From positions 1 to 64,000 of the forward strand of contig JAGCFO010000026.1 of assembly GCA_017650105.1 (NCBI GenBank): a stretch of DNA of 64,000 bases, given 5' to 3'. The notes under the pieces were generated by a model. The model had not been told where the DNA came from. It saw only the letters and a program-made list of their open reading frames with translations, and ran no database searches. This DNA comes from Bacteroidaceae bacterium (GTDB lineage: Bacteria > Bacteroidota > Bacteroidia > Bacteroidales > Bacteroidaceae). This document shows positions 54,050-63,641 of this stretch, in pieces; within the stretch, counting starts at the first letter, position 1, and every line of letters begins with the position of its first letter. The position numbers and the translations under genes were made by a program.

Positions 54050-54086
54050 AATAAGGATGACTTTTTGGGTCATCCTTATTTTTTTA
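54050..54086 (+). terminator. Rho-independent terminator after the SusE/F-like gene
   Basis: AATAAGGATGAC at 54050-54061 pairs perfectly with GTCATCCTTATT at 54069-54080 and runs into a T-tract. It separates the transport genes from the hydrolase genes. Confidence 0.85.
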
Positions 54087-54087
54087 T

Positions 54088-54095
54088 TATCTTTG
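54088..54095 (+). promoter_or_regulatory. -7 promoter element (TATCTTTG) for the susG unit
   Basis: An exact TAnnTTTG match directly follows the terminator T-tract and ends 24 bp before the ATG at 54120. It also excludes an in-frame upstream start at 54057, which lies in the terminator stem. Confidence 0.65.
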
Positions 54096-54119
54096 TGCTC
54101 AAATAAAAACTTTCTTGGT

Positions 54120-56132
54120 ATGAGAAAACAGAATTATAGCCTCTCTTTGGCAAATGCCTTCTGCATGTTTTTTCTTTCATTACTTTTCTTTTCTTGTCAT
54201 CAGAACGAGATAGAACCAAATGAAGGTGGAGATAAGCCAAAACCAGAGGAACTGGTTACAGATAACGGCACGTCTGGCATCACCTACCAGCTTTTGGTAT
54301 ACAGTTTTTGTGACAGTAACGGAGATGGTGTGGGAGATTTTAACGGTATTACATCCAAATTGGATTACCTGCAGCAGATGGGAGTGAATGCGCTTTGGCT
54401 CAGTCCTATCCATCCTGCATCTTCTTATCATGGGTATGATGTGCTTGACTATTCTGACGTTAATCCAGAATATGGCACTATGGCTGATTTCCAGAACCTG
54501 ATAAATAAAGCTCACGAGAAAAACATAAAGATTTACATCGACTATGTTCTTAATCATACGAGCAAGAATCACCCGTGGTTTCTGGATGCTATCTCTTCAG
54601 AATCGAGTGAATACCGCGACTATTTCATTTTCTCCAAAAACCCGCAGGCAGACATCAAGGCAGGAAAGATACCTATGATATCTTCTGAAGGAGGAAACGG
54701 ATATGATAGTGGGCAATGGTTCTCAGCTGTTTCCAGCACGGGAGGCAGTAGCATGAAGGTTAAGTTTACGCTTGAATGGGGCAGCGCGCCTACCTTGAAA
54801 ATAGAAAAAGTGAATGCAATTTCCAATACGGGTAGTCAGAACTCAGGAAAATACCTGTACTATGGTGACGGGAAGATGGCTCAGTTCTACTCTTCAGGAG
54901 GGTCAACATATACTCTTTCAATAGAACTGGCTTCTTCATGGGGCGTGCTGGTTCGGACAAGCACTACCAGCTGGGACGGAGGAACCAAGTGGGGCGCTCC
55001 GGCAGGGAAAAACCAGTTGGTGTGGGGTACTCCGCTTAAACTGTCGAACAGCGATGCACAAGACATTCTCCTTCCCGGAATGGAAACGGTTTACTACCAT
55101 TCGCATTTCTGGACATCCTATTTTGCTGATTTGAACTACGGTCCTGCAGCAACAAGTGAAACATCAGGCGCTTTCAAGGCTGTAACTGAAGCTGCAGACA
55201 AATGGATTAACATGGGTGTGGATGGATTCCGCTTGGATGCTGTGAAACATATCTATCATAATGCAGCAAGTGATGAGAACCCTACTTTCCTGAAAAAGTT
55301 CTACGATCGTTGCAATAAGACTTACAAGTCATACGGACATAGCGATGATATCTATATGGTTGCGGAACATTTCTCGGAAGCTTCCGAAGTGGCTCATTAC
55401 TACACCGCACTTCCAGCTTATTTCGAGTTTAGTTTCTGGTGGAGATTATCGGATGCCATCAATAAAGGTGCAGGCAGTACATTCGCTCCCACGATACAAG
55501 GGTATCGGGACCTTTATGCTAAATACCGTACCGACTTCATAGAAGCAACAAAGCTTTCAAATCACGATGAAAACCGTGCGGCAAACGATCTCGGGAAGAA
55601 TATTAATAAGGAGAAGCTGGCAGCAGCCGTGCTGCTTACCGCAGGAGGAGAACCTTACATTTATCAAGGAGAGGAATTAGGCTATTGGGGTGTCAAGAAT
55701 AATGGAGATGAATATGTACGTACGCCCATGATGTGGACTACTTCCGTCTCGGCAATTGCAGACAAGAAGCTTGCAGGAAAGGTTGACAAGTCTATGCTGA
55801 CGTCTTCTATCTCTGTCGCAACCCAAAGTGCTGACGAAAACTCCATATTGAATGTCTATCGCACCTTCGGTAAGCTTCGCGCTACCTATAAGGCTCTATC
55901 CAAAGGCTCATTCACTACCCGACTCATCAACGGAAGCACATCGATTTCTGCGTGGTATCGCGAGTATGACGGGCAGAAGATTCTTGTCATTCACAACTTT
56001 AGCGGAGGAGGAACTACGATTACTCTTGCTGGTGACAAAACTGAAAATCTAATAGGCTCAAATGGCAGCGTAGCTGTACGAGACGGGAAACTAACTCTTG
56101 GCGGATATAGCTCTGCCGTATTCCTTCAGTAA
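54120..56132 (+). CDS. susG: SusG-type outer-membrane alpha-amylase (GH13) with inserted binding domain
   Basis: The 670-residue lipoprotein has lipobox LLFFSC (Cys 26). The GH13 barrel starts with YQLLVYSFCDSNGDGVGDF. Catalytic residues are Asp in GFRLDAVKH near 370, Glu in YMVAEHF near 415 and Asp in LSNHDEN near 481. Between the first barrel strands and the catalytic region a separate beta domain is inserted (about 200-325, with KVKFTLEWGSAPTL and WGVLVRTSTTSWDG). This is the place where SusG carries CBM58, and overall similarity to SusG as I recall it is high. It should cut starch at the cell surface to oligosaccharides for SusCD. The GH53 gene starts one base after its stop. Confidence 0.9.
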   Translation: MRKQNYSLSLANAFCMFFLSLLFFSCHQNEIEPNEGGDKPKPEELVTDNGTSGITYQLLVYSFCDSNGDGVGDFNGITSKLDYLQQMGVNALWLSPIHPASSYHGYDVLDYSDVNPEYGTMADFQNLINKAHEKNIKIYIDYVLNHTSKNHPWFLDAISSESSEYRDYFIFSKNPQADIKAGKIPMISSEGGNGYDSGQWFSAVSSTGGSSMKVKFTLEWGSAPTLKIEKVNAISNTGSQNSGKYLYYGDGKMAQFYSSGGSTYTLSIELASSWGVLVRTSTTSWDGGTKWGAPAGKNQLVWGTPLKLSNSDAQDILLPGMETVYYHSHFWTSYFADLNYGPAATSETSGAFKAVTEAADKWINMGVDGFRLDAVKHIYHNAASDENPTFLKKFYDRCNKTYKSYGHSDDIYMVAEHFSEASEVAHYYTALPAYFEFSFWWRLSDAINKGAGSTFAPTIQGYRDLYAKYRTDFIEATKLSNHDENRAANDLGKNINKEKLAAAVLLTAGGEPYIYQGEELGYWGVKNNGDEYVRTPMMWTTSVSAIADKKLAGKVDKSMLTSSISVATQSADENSILNVYRTFGKLRATYKALSKGSFTTRLINGSTSISAWYREYDGQKILVIHNFSGGGTTITLAGDKTENLIGSNGSVAVRDGKLTLGGYSSAVFLQ

Positions 56133-56133
56133 T

Positions 56134-57195
56134 ATGTTTAGCAGAATAATCAGAAATTCATTATTGCTTCTCATCCCTTGGTGCTTGATTAGCTGTACAC
56201 CTAAGGATGACCCAACTCCTAAACCCAATCCCGATCCTGAACCAGAGTTTGTTTTCGCTAAGGGCGCCGACATCAGCTGGGTTACCGAGATGGAAGCCAA
56301 AGGGTATAAGTTCTATAATGCTCTCGGCGAGGAGAAGGAATGTACGGCTCTGCTGAAAGAGTCGGGATTCAATGCTGTGCGCTTTCGCGTGTGGGTTAAT
56401 CCTTCCCCCTCTTACAATAGCATGAAAGACGTGCTTATCAAGGCTCTGCGCGCCAAGAAGTTGGGAATGAAGATAATGATAGACTTCCATTATAGCGACT
56501 CGTGGGCTGATCCTGGGAAGCAGATTGTTCCTGCTGCCTGGAAGTCGATGTCTCCTACGGAAATGGCAGATGCTGTTGCCAATCATACCAAAGAGACTTT
56601 GCAGTTGCTGAAAAACAACGATATAGACGTCACTTGGGTACAAGTGGGCAACGAAGTAGCCAACGGTATGCTTTGGGAGTCGGGGCGTGTGGCAGGAAAC
56701 AGTATCGGTAGTTTTGGCAAATACTTTGCTGCCGGATACAATGCTGTGAAGAGCGTTTACCCTGAAGCCTTAGTCGTGCTCCACATTGATAACGGATGGA
56801 AGAGCTCTACCGTTCAGTGGTTCTTTAATCTGATGAAAACCAATAACGTACAGTACGATGTGGCAGGCTTCTCGCTCTATCCGTCATACTGGGATGATAC
56901 CATTAAAGGCTATCCCGACTGGACGACAAAAACACAGCAGTTTGTGTCGCAAGTGAAGTCATTCAAGGCTCTTTTCGGCAAACCTGTATTGCTTACGGAA
57001 TTCGGTATGCCCGCAAGCGAGCCTGAGAAGGCGAAAGAAGCATTGAAGTATCTGCTCGACAATACTTCGTCGCTTGATTATTTTGGCGGAATATTCCTTT
57101 GGGAGCCCGAGAGCGAACAGAGCAGAAACGGCTACGCCTATGGTGCTTTCAGCAACGGAACTCCTACTTCAGCGCTTGATCCTTTTAAGAACTAA
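56134..57195 (+). CDS. GH53 endo-beta-1,4-galactanase, lipoprotein
   Basis: The 353-residue product from the ATG at 56134 has lipobox CLISC (Cys 21) and a Pro/Asp-rich linker. The GH53 barrel follows: FAKGADISWVTEMEAKGYKF at its start, acid/base Glu in VQVGNEVANG near 173 and nucleophile Glu in LLTEFGMPA near 288. GH53 enzymes cut beta-1,4-galactan, the side chains of pectin. An upstream TTG at 56098 is in frame but would put coding sequence inside susG and spoil the signal peptide. Its position between two amylases in a starch locus is unusual. Confidence 0.9.
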   Translation: MFSRIIRNSLLLLIPWCLISCTPKDDPTPKPNPDPEPEFVFAKGADISWVTEMEAKGYKFYNALGEEKECTALLKESGFNAVRFRVWVNPSPSYNSMKDVLIKALRAKKLGMKIMIDFHYSDSWADPGKQIVPAAWKSMSPTEMADAVANHTKETLQLLKNNDIDVTWVQVGNEVANGMLWESGRVAGNSIGSFGKYFAAGYNAVKSVYPEALVVLHIDNGWKSSTVQWFFNLMKTNNVQYDVAGFSLYPSYWDDTIKGYPDWTTKTQQFVSQVKSFKALFGKPVLLTEFGMPASEPEKAKEALKYLLDNTSSLDYFGGIFLWEPESEQSRNGYAYGAFSNGTPTSALDPFKN

Positions 57196-57206
57196 TCATT
57201 TGTGTT

Positions 57207-58502
57207 ATGAAACGAAACACTTTTTTCCTTCTCCTTGCGGTTTTGCTCTTAGCAGCATGCTCGCACGACAAAAAACAGTCACAATCCGTTTGTGAACAAG
57301 ATCCTAACAGCGGTGTTGTTTACGAAATGAACGTCCGCCAGTATACGCCCGAAGGCACATTTGCTGCCGCTGAGGCTCAGCTGCCCCGCTTGAAAAAGCT
57401 GGGTGTTGATATCCTTTGGCTGATGCCCATCCACCCCATCGGAGTGGAGGGCAGAAAGGGCTCGCTGGGAAGCTACTATGCTCCATTTGACTACAAGAAC
57501 GTGAATCCGGAATTCGGCACCCTTGAAGATTTCGACCATTTCCTTGCTGCAGCTCACAACTTGGGCATTAAGGTGATTCTGGACTGGGTTGCCAACCATA
57601 CGTCGCCCGATTCGAAATGGATAGATGAACATCTGCACGAGTGGTATTTGCTCGACAGCGTGGGAAAGCCCGTTGTGCAGTACGACTGGACCGATATCGC
57701 TCCTCTCGACTGGGAAAAATCGCCGAAGGCTATGTGCGACGCTATGGAAGATGCTATGCGCTTCTGGCTCCTCAGGGGAGTGGATGGCTTCCGTTGCGAT
57801 GTGGCACATCAGATTCCCGTATCCTTCTGGAAACCAGCGTTTGACCGCTTCCGTAAGGAGTTTCCCGGCACGTATTATTTGGCAGAAGGCGAGCGTCCCG
57901 ACTTGCAGACAGCATTTGATGCTACGTATGCTTGGGAACTGCATCATATGATGAACAGCATTGCTCAAGGGAAGAAGGCAGCGAAGGACCTTGCAGCCTA
58001 TCTTGTCCGCGACGATGCTGCATATCAGACTGTTGCCCATCCCAAGAAGAGTGTCTCAGCCAAGAGAGGTTCTCTGCGACTGATGTTCACCAGCAATCAT
58101 GATGAGAATTCGTGGAGCGGCACCGAGATGGAGCGAATGGGCGAATATGCCCCAGCTCTTGCTGTCTTGACTTTCACATTGCCTCATTCTCAGCCACTTA
58201 TCTACACGGGACAAGAAGTGGGCTTCAATCATCGCTTCCTCTTCTTTGAGAAAGATACGGTGCCCGACTGGACTTACAATGACTGCACGAAGTTCTACCA
58301 GACGCTGACAACATTGCGCCACAACCATCTGTCGCTGCAACCAAACGCCCCCTACGAGCTACTTAACACCAACGACAGCTGCTTTGCCTTCCGTCGTTTC
58401 TATCAAGGCGATACGGTTTCGGTGTTTGTGAACCTGTCGCATAGCCCTGTAGAGTGGAACGGAGAATGTGTTCCGGCTGCAGGATGGAAGATTTGCGAAT
58501 AG
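57207..58502 (+). CDS. GH13 alpha-amylase-family lipoprotein
   Basis: The 431-residue lipoprotein has lipobox LLLAAC (Cys 18). A compact GH13 domain follows: VVYEMNVRQYTPEGTF at its start, Asp in GFRCDVAHQ near 197, Glu in YLAEGERP near 227 and Asp in SNHDENSW near 297. The size is small for the family, and no binding domain is attached. It likely finishes breakdown of starch oligosaccharides in the periplasm or at the membrane. It follows the GH53 gene by 11 bp. A perfect repeat-derived hairpin 44 bp after the stop may end the transcript. Confidence 0.9.
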   Translation: MKRNTFFLLLAVLLLAACSHDKKQSQSVCEQDPNSGVVYEMNVRQYTPEGTFAAAEAQLPRLKKLGVDILWLMPIHPIGVEGRKGSLGSYYAPFDYKNVNPEFGTLEDFDHFLAAAHNLGIKVILDWVANHTSPDSKWIDEHLHEWYLLDSVGKPVVQYDWTDIAPLDWEKSPKAMCDAMEDAMRFWLLRGVDGFRCDVAHQIPVSFWKPAFDRFRKEFPGTYYLAEGERPDLQTAFDATYAWELHHMMNSIAQGKKAAKDLAAYLVRDDAAYQTVAHPKKSVSAKRGSLRLMFTSNHDENSWSGTEMERMGEYAPALAVLTFTLPHSQPLIYTGQEVGFNHRFLFFEKDTVPDWTYNDCTKFYQTLTTLRHNHLSLQPNAPYELLNTNDSCFAFRRFYQGDTVSVFVNLSHSPVEWNGECVPAAGWKICE

Positions 58503-58545
58503 TTGCCCACAAGGTACTCTGCGCGGAACTCAAGGCATTTTGAAA

Positions 58546-58581
58546 TATGAAGAAGGGAAAAGATTTTTTCCCTTCTTCATA
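58546..58581 (+). terminator. Repeat-derived perfect hairpin, possible terminator of the susG unit
   Basis: TATGAAGAAGGGAAAA pairs with its exact inverse across a four-base loop. The stem is 16 bp without mismatch. It is A/T-rich at its base, and AAAATTTTT follows, so termination is plausible but not certain. Confidence 0.5.
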
Positions 58582-58622
58582 AAAATTTTTCCCTTCTTCA
58601 TATCGCGCGATTCCTTCTTCAT
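58547..58622. repeat. 21-bp modular repeat, locus E (three units plus one inverted unit)
   Basis: On the minus strand, 58622-58602, 58601-58581 and 58580-58560 are contiguous 21-bp units beginning ATGAAGAAGGAATCGCGC, ATGAAGAAGGGAAAAATT and ATGAAGAAGGGAAAAAAT. A plus-strand unit starts at 58547 and faces them, giving a perfect 16-bp stem (58546-58561 with 58566-58581) around GATT. Confidence 0.85.
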
Positions 58623-58671
58623 AATTTTTCGGGGAGAATATAGGTTGCGCACTCAGTTAATTCGCGAAAAA

Positions 58672-58703
58672 TTTGTAGGAATAACGGAAAAGAATTACCT
58701 TTG
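58672..58703 (+). promoter_or_regulatory. purB promoter (TTTG...TACCTTTG)
   Basis: TTTG at 58672-58675 and TACCTTTG at 58696-58703 are 20 bp apart, matching the Bacteroidetes -33/-7 layout. The ATG is at 58744. Confidence 0.65.
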
Positions 58704-58743
58704 CACCGTCAAAAAAAGAAAAGGCGTCAATCATCGCTGATTT

Positions 58744-60144
58744 ATGGAATTAAACAAACTTACGGCAGTTTCGCCGATAGATGGTCGCTATAGAAGCAAG
58801 ACCGAGAGGTTGGCAGACTATTTCTCAGAATTTGCACTCATACGCTACCGTGTGCGCGTCGAGATAGAATACTTTCTCGCGCTGATGAACGAAATCCGTC
58901 CTGAGGCCTGGACGGATGCTGTCGTACAGGTAGGTAACACGCAGACTATCATGCAGGATAGCCCCGTTCCCTCAAGTGTGCTGCGCAGCATATGGAGGGA
59001 GTTTTCTACGGAAGATGCCGAGCGCGTGAAGGAAATTGAGTCGGTAACCAATCACGACGTGAAGGCTGTGGAGTATTTCATAAAGGAGCAGTTTGACGTG
59101 CTTGCGGAGACTTATCCCACGCTTAACGCGCTGAAGGAGTTTGTGCACTTCGGACTTACTTCTCAGGATATCAACAACACTTCGGTTCCGCTCTCCATCA
59201 AGGAAGCTCTGGCTGATGTGTACTATCCTCTGCTTGAGGAACTTATTGCGCAGCTCAACACGTATGCCGAAGAGTGGAAGGAGATACCTATGCTGGCCAA
59301 GACGCACGGACAGCCCGCTTCGCCCACGCGCCTGGGTAAAGAGATAAAGGTTTTCGCCTATCGCCTGGAGCAGCAGCTTGCTGCGCTGAAAGCGATTCCG
59401 CTCACAGCCAAGTTCGGCGGAGCAACGGGTAATTTCAACGCTCATCATGTTGCATATCCTGCTGTCGACTGGATTTCGTTTGCCAATACGTTTGTTAGTC
59501 AGAGTCTGGGGCTCGTTCGCGAGCAATATACGACGCAGATTTCAAACTATGATTTCCTGGGCGCTGTCTTCGACGGGATGAAACGTATCAACACCGTCAT
59601 GATTGATATGAACCGCGACTTTTGGCAGTATATCTCGATGGAGTACTTCAAGCAGCAGATCAAGGCTGGAGAGGTGGGCTCCAGCGCTATGCCGCACAAG
59701 GTGAATCCCATTGACTTTGAGAATGCGGAAGGAAACCTGGGAGTTGCTAACGCAATATTGGAACATCTGTCGTCAAAGCTGCCTGTGAGCCGTCTTCAGC
59801 GCGATTTGACCGATTCAACGGTGCTGCGCAACGTGGGAGTTCCCTTCGGACACATCCTCATCGCCATCCAAAGTTCCCTCAAGGGACTCCGTAAGCTGCT
59901 TTTGAACGAACCTGCCATTCGGCGCGATTTGGATAATCAGTGGAACGTGGTTGCTGAAGCCATTCAGACTATACTGCGCCGTGAAGGATATCCCAATCCG
60001 TATGAGACGCTAAAGGCGCTGACTCGCACCAACAGCGTTGTGACAGAAGAGTCGATACATGCATTTGTAGATAATCTTGAATTAGGAGAAGACGTAAAAG
60101 AAGAACTTAAATCTATCACCCCGCGTAACTATACGGGAATGTAA
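58744..60144 (+). CDS. purB: Adenylosuccinate lyase
   Basis: The 466-residue enzyme begins with TAVSPIDGRYRSKTERLADYF. It has TSQDINNTSV near residue 140 and KTHGQPASPTRLGKE near 184, whose His is catalytic. The fumarase/lyase signature GSSAMPHKVNPIDFENAEGN lies near 312. PurB removes fumarate from SAICAR and from adenylosuccinate in purine synthesis, as a cytoplasmic homotetramer. Length is slightly above the usual 450. It has its own well-placed promoter. Confidence 0.95.
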   Translation: MELNKLTAVSPIDGRYRSKTERLADYFSEFALIRYRVRVEIEYFLALMNEIRPEAWTDAVVQVGNTQTIMQDSPVPSSVLRSIWREFSTEDAERVKEIESVTNHDVKAVEYFIKEQFDVLAETYPTLNALKEFVHFGLTSQDINNTSVPLSIKEALADVYYPLLEELIAQLNTYAEEWKEIPMLAKTHGQPASPTRLGKEIKVFAYRLEQQLAALKAIPLTAKFGGATGNFNAHHVAYPAVDWISFANTFVSQSLGLVREQYTTQISNYDFLGAVFDGMKRINTVMIDMNRDFWQYISMEYFKQQIKAGEVGSSAMPHKVNPIDFENAEGNLGVANAILEHLSSKLPVSRLQRDLTDSTVLRNVGVPFGHILIAIQSSLKGLRKLLLNEPAIRRDLDNQWNVVAEAIQTILRREGYPNPYETLKALTRTNSVVTEESIHAFVDNLELGEDVKEELKSITPRNYTGM

Positions 60145-60229
60145 TTGTTACAGTAAAACTTAGTTAAGGATACATTATTTCAAAGGCCGTGAGGCCAGTA
60201 TTTATTTCGGTATTTAATTTAGAACAACA

Positions 60230-61633
60230 ATGGAAGAAAAAGACAACACTCTCGAACCAATGGAGTCGGGAGCAAATGAAAACGAACAGAGACAAACACG
60301 CAGACCTCGTTTCACAAGACCCGTCGACGGTGACCGCCCCCAGCGCCCACGTTTCGTGCGCGACGGAGAAAACACTCGCTATCAGCGCGTAGAGCGTACG
60401 CCCCGTCCTTACCAACCGCGTTATAATAATGAAGAGGAAGGTGCTCAGGGCGAACGACGCAATTTCGAGCGCCCTTATCGCTCCTATCAACCCCGATACT
60501 ACAACGAGCAGCAGGGAGAACGCCCCTATCGCCCTCGTTACAACAGAGATGAGCAGCAAGGAGAGCAGCCACGTCCTTATCGTCCCCGTAACAATCAGGA
60601 GGGGCAGATGAACGAAAACCGTTCCTATCGCCCACATTATAACAATTACGAGGAGCAGGCTCCCCGCTATCATCGTCCTTATCAGCCTCGTTACGAGCAG
60701 GGCAATTCCTGGGAAGGACAGCAGGAGGAAGGCTATCGTCCTCAGCCCCGCCGTCCTTATCAGGGAGAAAACAACGGCTATCGTCCTCGTGGATTTAATA
60801 ATGGCAATTATCGCCAGAATGCTCCTTTCGCACGCGCCCCGAAGAAGTCGTTCAGTGAGAAGTACAACAAGAAAAAGCAGATTCTCTATCGCGAGGAACT
60901 TGCTGATCCTAATGAGCCTATCCGTCTGAACAAGTATTTGGCAAATGCAGGCGTTTGCTCACGTCGTGAGGCAGACGAATTCATCCTTGCCGGCGTGGTA
61001 AGTGTCAACGGGCAGGTAATAACTGAACTGGGCACGAAAGTTAAGCGCAGCGATGAGGTTCGTTTCCACGATCAGCTAGTGAATATCGAGCGCAAGATTT
61101 ATCTTCTTCTCAATAAGCCGAAGGATTATGTCACCACAGTAGAAGATCCGCAGGATAGAAAGACTGTTATGGACCTCGTGAAAGGTGCTTGTAAGGAGCG
61201 CATCTATCCCGTTGGGCGTCTTGACAGGAATACAACTGGCGTTCTTCTTTTCACCAACGACGGAGAGATGGCTTCGAAGCTCACTCACCCGAGTTTCCGC
61301 AAGAAGAAGGTTTATCACGTACGCGTTGACAAGCCTCTGACTGCTGAAGATTTTGAAAAACTGCTTTCAGGTATTGAACTGGAGGACGGCGAAATAAAGG
61401 TGGATGCCATCAACTTTACTCCTACCGATACGGATCATACTCAGGTTGGAATCGAGATTCATTCAGGACGTAATCGCATCGTGCGTCGTATGTTCGAGGC
61501 TCTTGGATATCATGTGGTTCGTCTCGATCGCACCCAGTTTGCCGGATTGACGAAGAAAAACCTGCGTCGCGGAGATTGGCGTTTCTTAACCGAGAAAGAA
61601 GTCAACATGTTGCGCATGGGCGCTTATGAATAA
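60230..61633 (+). CDS. RsuA/RluB-type pseudouridine synthase with long Arg/Tyr/Pro-rich N-terminal region
   Basis: The 467-residue protein has about 210 N-terminal residues of low complexity, with repeats such as RPYRPRYN and RPYQPRYE. A Lys-rich linker follows, then an S4 RNA-binding domain from about 232 ([21 protein letters not shown]) and the synthase core, with catalytic Asp in [13 protein letters not shown] near 332. The C-terminal motif [17 protein letters not shown] is typical of the RsuA/RluB/E/F group. It should isomerise a uridine in rRNA, probably 23S. The basic aromatic N-terminus may add RNA binding or phase separation (inference). The asnS gene follows on the same strand. Confidence 0.88.
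   Translation: MEEKDNTLEPMESGANENEQRQTRRPRFTRPVDGDRPQRPRFVRDGENTRYQRVERTPRPYQPRYNNEEEGAQGERRNFERPYRSYQPRYYNEQQGERPYRPRYNRDEQQGEQPRPYRPRNNQEGQMNENRSYRPHYNNYEEQAPRYHRPYQPRYEQGNSWEGQQEEGYRPQPRRPYQGENNGYRPRGFNNGNYRQNAPFARAPKKSFSEKYNKKKQILYREELADPNEPIRLNKYLANAGVCSRREADEFILAGVVSVNGQVITELGTKVKRSDEVRFHDQLVNIERKIYLLLNKPKDYVTTVEDPQDRKTVMDLVKGACKERIYPVGRLDRNTTGVLLFTNDGEMASKLTHPSFRKKKVYHVRVDKPLTAEDFEKLLSGIELEDGEIKVDAINFTPTDTDHTQVGIEIHSGRNRIVRRMFEALGYHVVRLDRTQFAGLTKKNLRRGDWRFLTEKEVNMLRMGAYE
60420..60800 (+). repeat. In-frame imperfect repeats encoding Arg/Tyr/Pro motifs
   Basis: Segments such as CCTTATCGCCCTCG-like and CGTCCTTATCAGCC-like recur about every 30-60 bp within the pseudouridine synthase gene. 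They encode PYRPRY or PYQPRY units separated by Gln, Glu and Gly. Confidence 0.65.
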
Positions 61634-61653
61634 TGTTAGAAAGGAATTCAATA

Positions 61654-63057
61654 ATGGAACAAATCAAACGTACACGCATCGCAGACTTGCTGAAGGCACC
61701 AGCTTTCGGCACTACTGTGAATGCTAAAGGTTGGGTACGCACACGTCGCGGAAACAAAAATGTCAATTTCATTGCGCTGAACGACGGAAGCACTATCCAT
61801 AATCTGCAGATTGTTGTCGACCTGTCAAACTTCAGCGAGGATATGCTGAAGGATATCACAACTGGCGCTTGCATTAGCGTAAATGGTTTGCTTGTCGAGT
61901 CGGTAGGCTCAGGGCAGGCTGCTGAAGTGCAAGCAAAGGAGATTGAAATTCTGGGAGGATGTGATAATACCTATCCGCTGCAGAAGAAAGGTCATTCGAT
62001 GGAGTTCTTGCGTGATGTCGCACATCTTCGTCCTCGCACAAATACTTTCGGGGCTGTCTTCCGTATCCGCCACAATATGGCTATGGCTATCCACACCTTT
62101 TTCCACGAAAAGGGTTTCTACTATTTCCATACGCCCATAATCACGGCTAGCGACTGCGAGGGAGCAGGGCAGATGTTCCAAGTTACTACGATGAACCTCT
62201 ATGACTTGAAGAAGACGGAGACGGGTTCCATCGATTATTCGGGAGATTTCTTCGGCAAGCAGACAAGCCTGACCGTTTCAGGACAGTTGGAGGGGGAATT
62301 GGCAGCTACAGCACTTGGGGCAATCTACACTTTCGGTCCTACCTTCCGTGCCGAGAACAGCAACACTCCTCGACATCTTGCTGAGTTCTGGATGGTAGAA
62401 CCTGAAGTGGCCTTTGCCGATTTGGACGAACTGACTGCTTTGGAAGAAGAATTCATCAAATACTGTGTGAAATGGGCCCTTGACAATTGTGCCGATGATT
62501 TGGCATTCTTGAACAAGATGATAGATCCGGGCCTTATTGAGCGCCTTCAGGGTGTTATCTCTACGGATTTTGTGCGTCTTCCCTACACGGAGGGTGTGCG
62601 TATCCTCGAAGAGGCAGTTAAGAACGGGCGTAAGTTTGAGTTTCCTGTATACTGGGGCGCAGATCTTGCTTCTGAGCATGAGCGCTATCTGGTTGAGGAG
62701 CACTTCAAAAAGCCTGTCATCATGGTGGATTACCCGAAGGAGATAAAGGCTTTCTATATGAAGCAGAATGCTGACGGAAAGACAGTTCAGGGTACCGATG
62801 TGCTCTTCCCGCAGATAGGGGAGATTATCGGAGGCTCGGTGCGTGAAGAGAATTACGACAAACTGAAAGCACGTATCGACGAGCTGCATGTTCCGATGAA
62901 GGATATGTGGTGGTACCTCGACACACGTCGCTACGGCACTTGCCCCCACGCAGGATTCGGGCTCGGGTTTGAGCGCCTGCTGCTCTTTGTCACAGGCATG
63001 CAGAACATACGCGACGTCATTCCTTTCCCCCGTACGCCTAACAATGCAGCGTTTTGA
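61654..63057 (+). CDS. asnS: Asparaginyl-tRNA synthetase
   Basis: The 467-residue class IIb synthetase has an N-terminal OB-fold anticodon-binding domain (about 10-110, with [20 protein letters not shown]). Motif 2 is near 227 ([20 protein letters not shown]) and motif 3 is near 434 ([12 protein letters not shown]). It charges tRNA-Asn with asparagine in the cytoplasm. An ATG at 61633 overlaps the upstream stop codon, but AGAAAGGA sits eight bases before the ATG at 61654, so the latter is chosen. A terminator lies just after the stop. Confidence 0.95.
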   Translation: MEQIKRTRIADLLKAPAFGTTVNAKGWVRTRRGNKNVNFIALNDGSTIHNLQIVVDLSNFSEDMLKDITTGACISVNGLLVESVGSGQAAEVQAKEIEILGGCDNTYPLQKKGHSMEFLRDVAHLRPRTNTFGAVFRIRHNMAMAIHTFFHEKGFYYFHTPIITASDCEGAGQMFQVTTMNLYDLKKTETGSIDYSGDFFGKQTSLTVSGQLEGELAATALGAIYTFGPTFRAENSNTPRHLAEFWMVEPEVAFADLDELTALEEEFIKYCVKWALDNCADDLAFLNKMIDPGLIERLQGVISTDFVRLPYTEGVRILEEAVKNGRKFEFPVYWGADLASEHERYLVEEHFKKPVIMVDYPKEIKAFYMKQNADGKTVQGTDVLFPQIGEIIGGSVREENYDKLKARIDELHVPMKDMWWYLDTRRYGTCPHAGFGLGFERLLLFVTGMQNIRDVIPFPRTPNNAAF

Positions 63058-63071
63058 TTTACAGTTCTCGA

Positions 63072-63101
63072 GGGATGTGCCACAAGGCGCATCCCTTTTT
63101 T
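63072..63101 (+). terminator. Rho-independent terminator after asnS
   Basis: GGGATGTGCC at 63072-63081 pairs with GGCGCATCCC at 63086-63095 (one G-T pair) around ACAA and is followed by six T. Confidence 0.85.
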
Positions 63102-63119
63102 CTTCCTCATTTTGCGGGT

Positions 63120-63245
63120 TTGAAGCACGGAAAAACTCTTTTTCTTTCTCCATAAATAATTATGAAGAAGGGAAAAATATTTTTGGAGAACACATCTCGC
63201 GCGCTGGAGAACAAAAAAATGAGGTTTGGAGAACTTTTTTTTTAA
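63120..63245 (+). repeat. 21-bp modular repeat, locus F (about six units)
   Basis: Units of 21 bp start at 63120, 63141, 63162, 63183, 63204 and 63225. The clear ones begin ATGAAGAAGGGAAAAAT (63162), TTGGAGAACACATCTCGCG (63183), CTGGAGAAC (63204) and TTTGGAGAAC (63225). The succession of an ATGAAGAAGGG unit followed by TTGGAGAAC with a CGCG end is also found in locus B read in reverse order. Confidence 0.75.
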
Positions 63246-63641
63246 TGGCCTTAGACGATACTTTTTTAAAGCAATATTTGGCAGGAAAATACGCTTTTCG
63301 CGCATGCGCACGCGTACCTTATATTATAACATTATAAGTCGAATGGTAACAGAATGCCCAAAACTCATAAAGAAGTAGTATGATTTAAAATGTTAAAATT
63401 GCGCATGATTTCATATTGTGTGCAAAAGTGGAATGTTAAAAAGAAGATTTTAAATTTATTTAACATAACAATACCTCTTTCAAATCCTTTTTTTGAGGCT
63501 TAGGAAGAAAGGATTAAGGTGATGCTCTTAAAATGCGAGGAAAAACGTCAAAATATAAGCTAAAAACAGCCCAGATACACAAAAGAGTCAAATTTTTTTA
63601 AAAAATAATTGGATTTTTTTTTGGCAGAAAGAAAAAAGTAC
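63246..63641. other. AT-rich gene-free stretch
   Basis: No coding sequence is convincing. A near-palindrome CTTATA/TATAAG lies at about 63318-63338, and several A and T runs follow. It separates asnS from the promoter of the right-edge gene. Confidence 0.5.

Noticed and set aside
54057..54119. Earlier in-frame ATG of susG
   Set aside because: It lies inside the terminator stem and upstream of the TATCTTTG promoter, and it would hide the lipobox.
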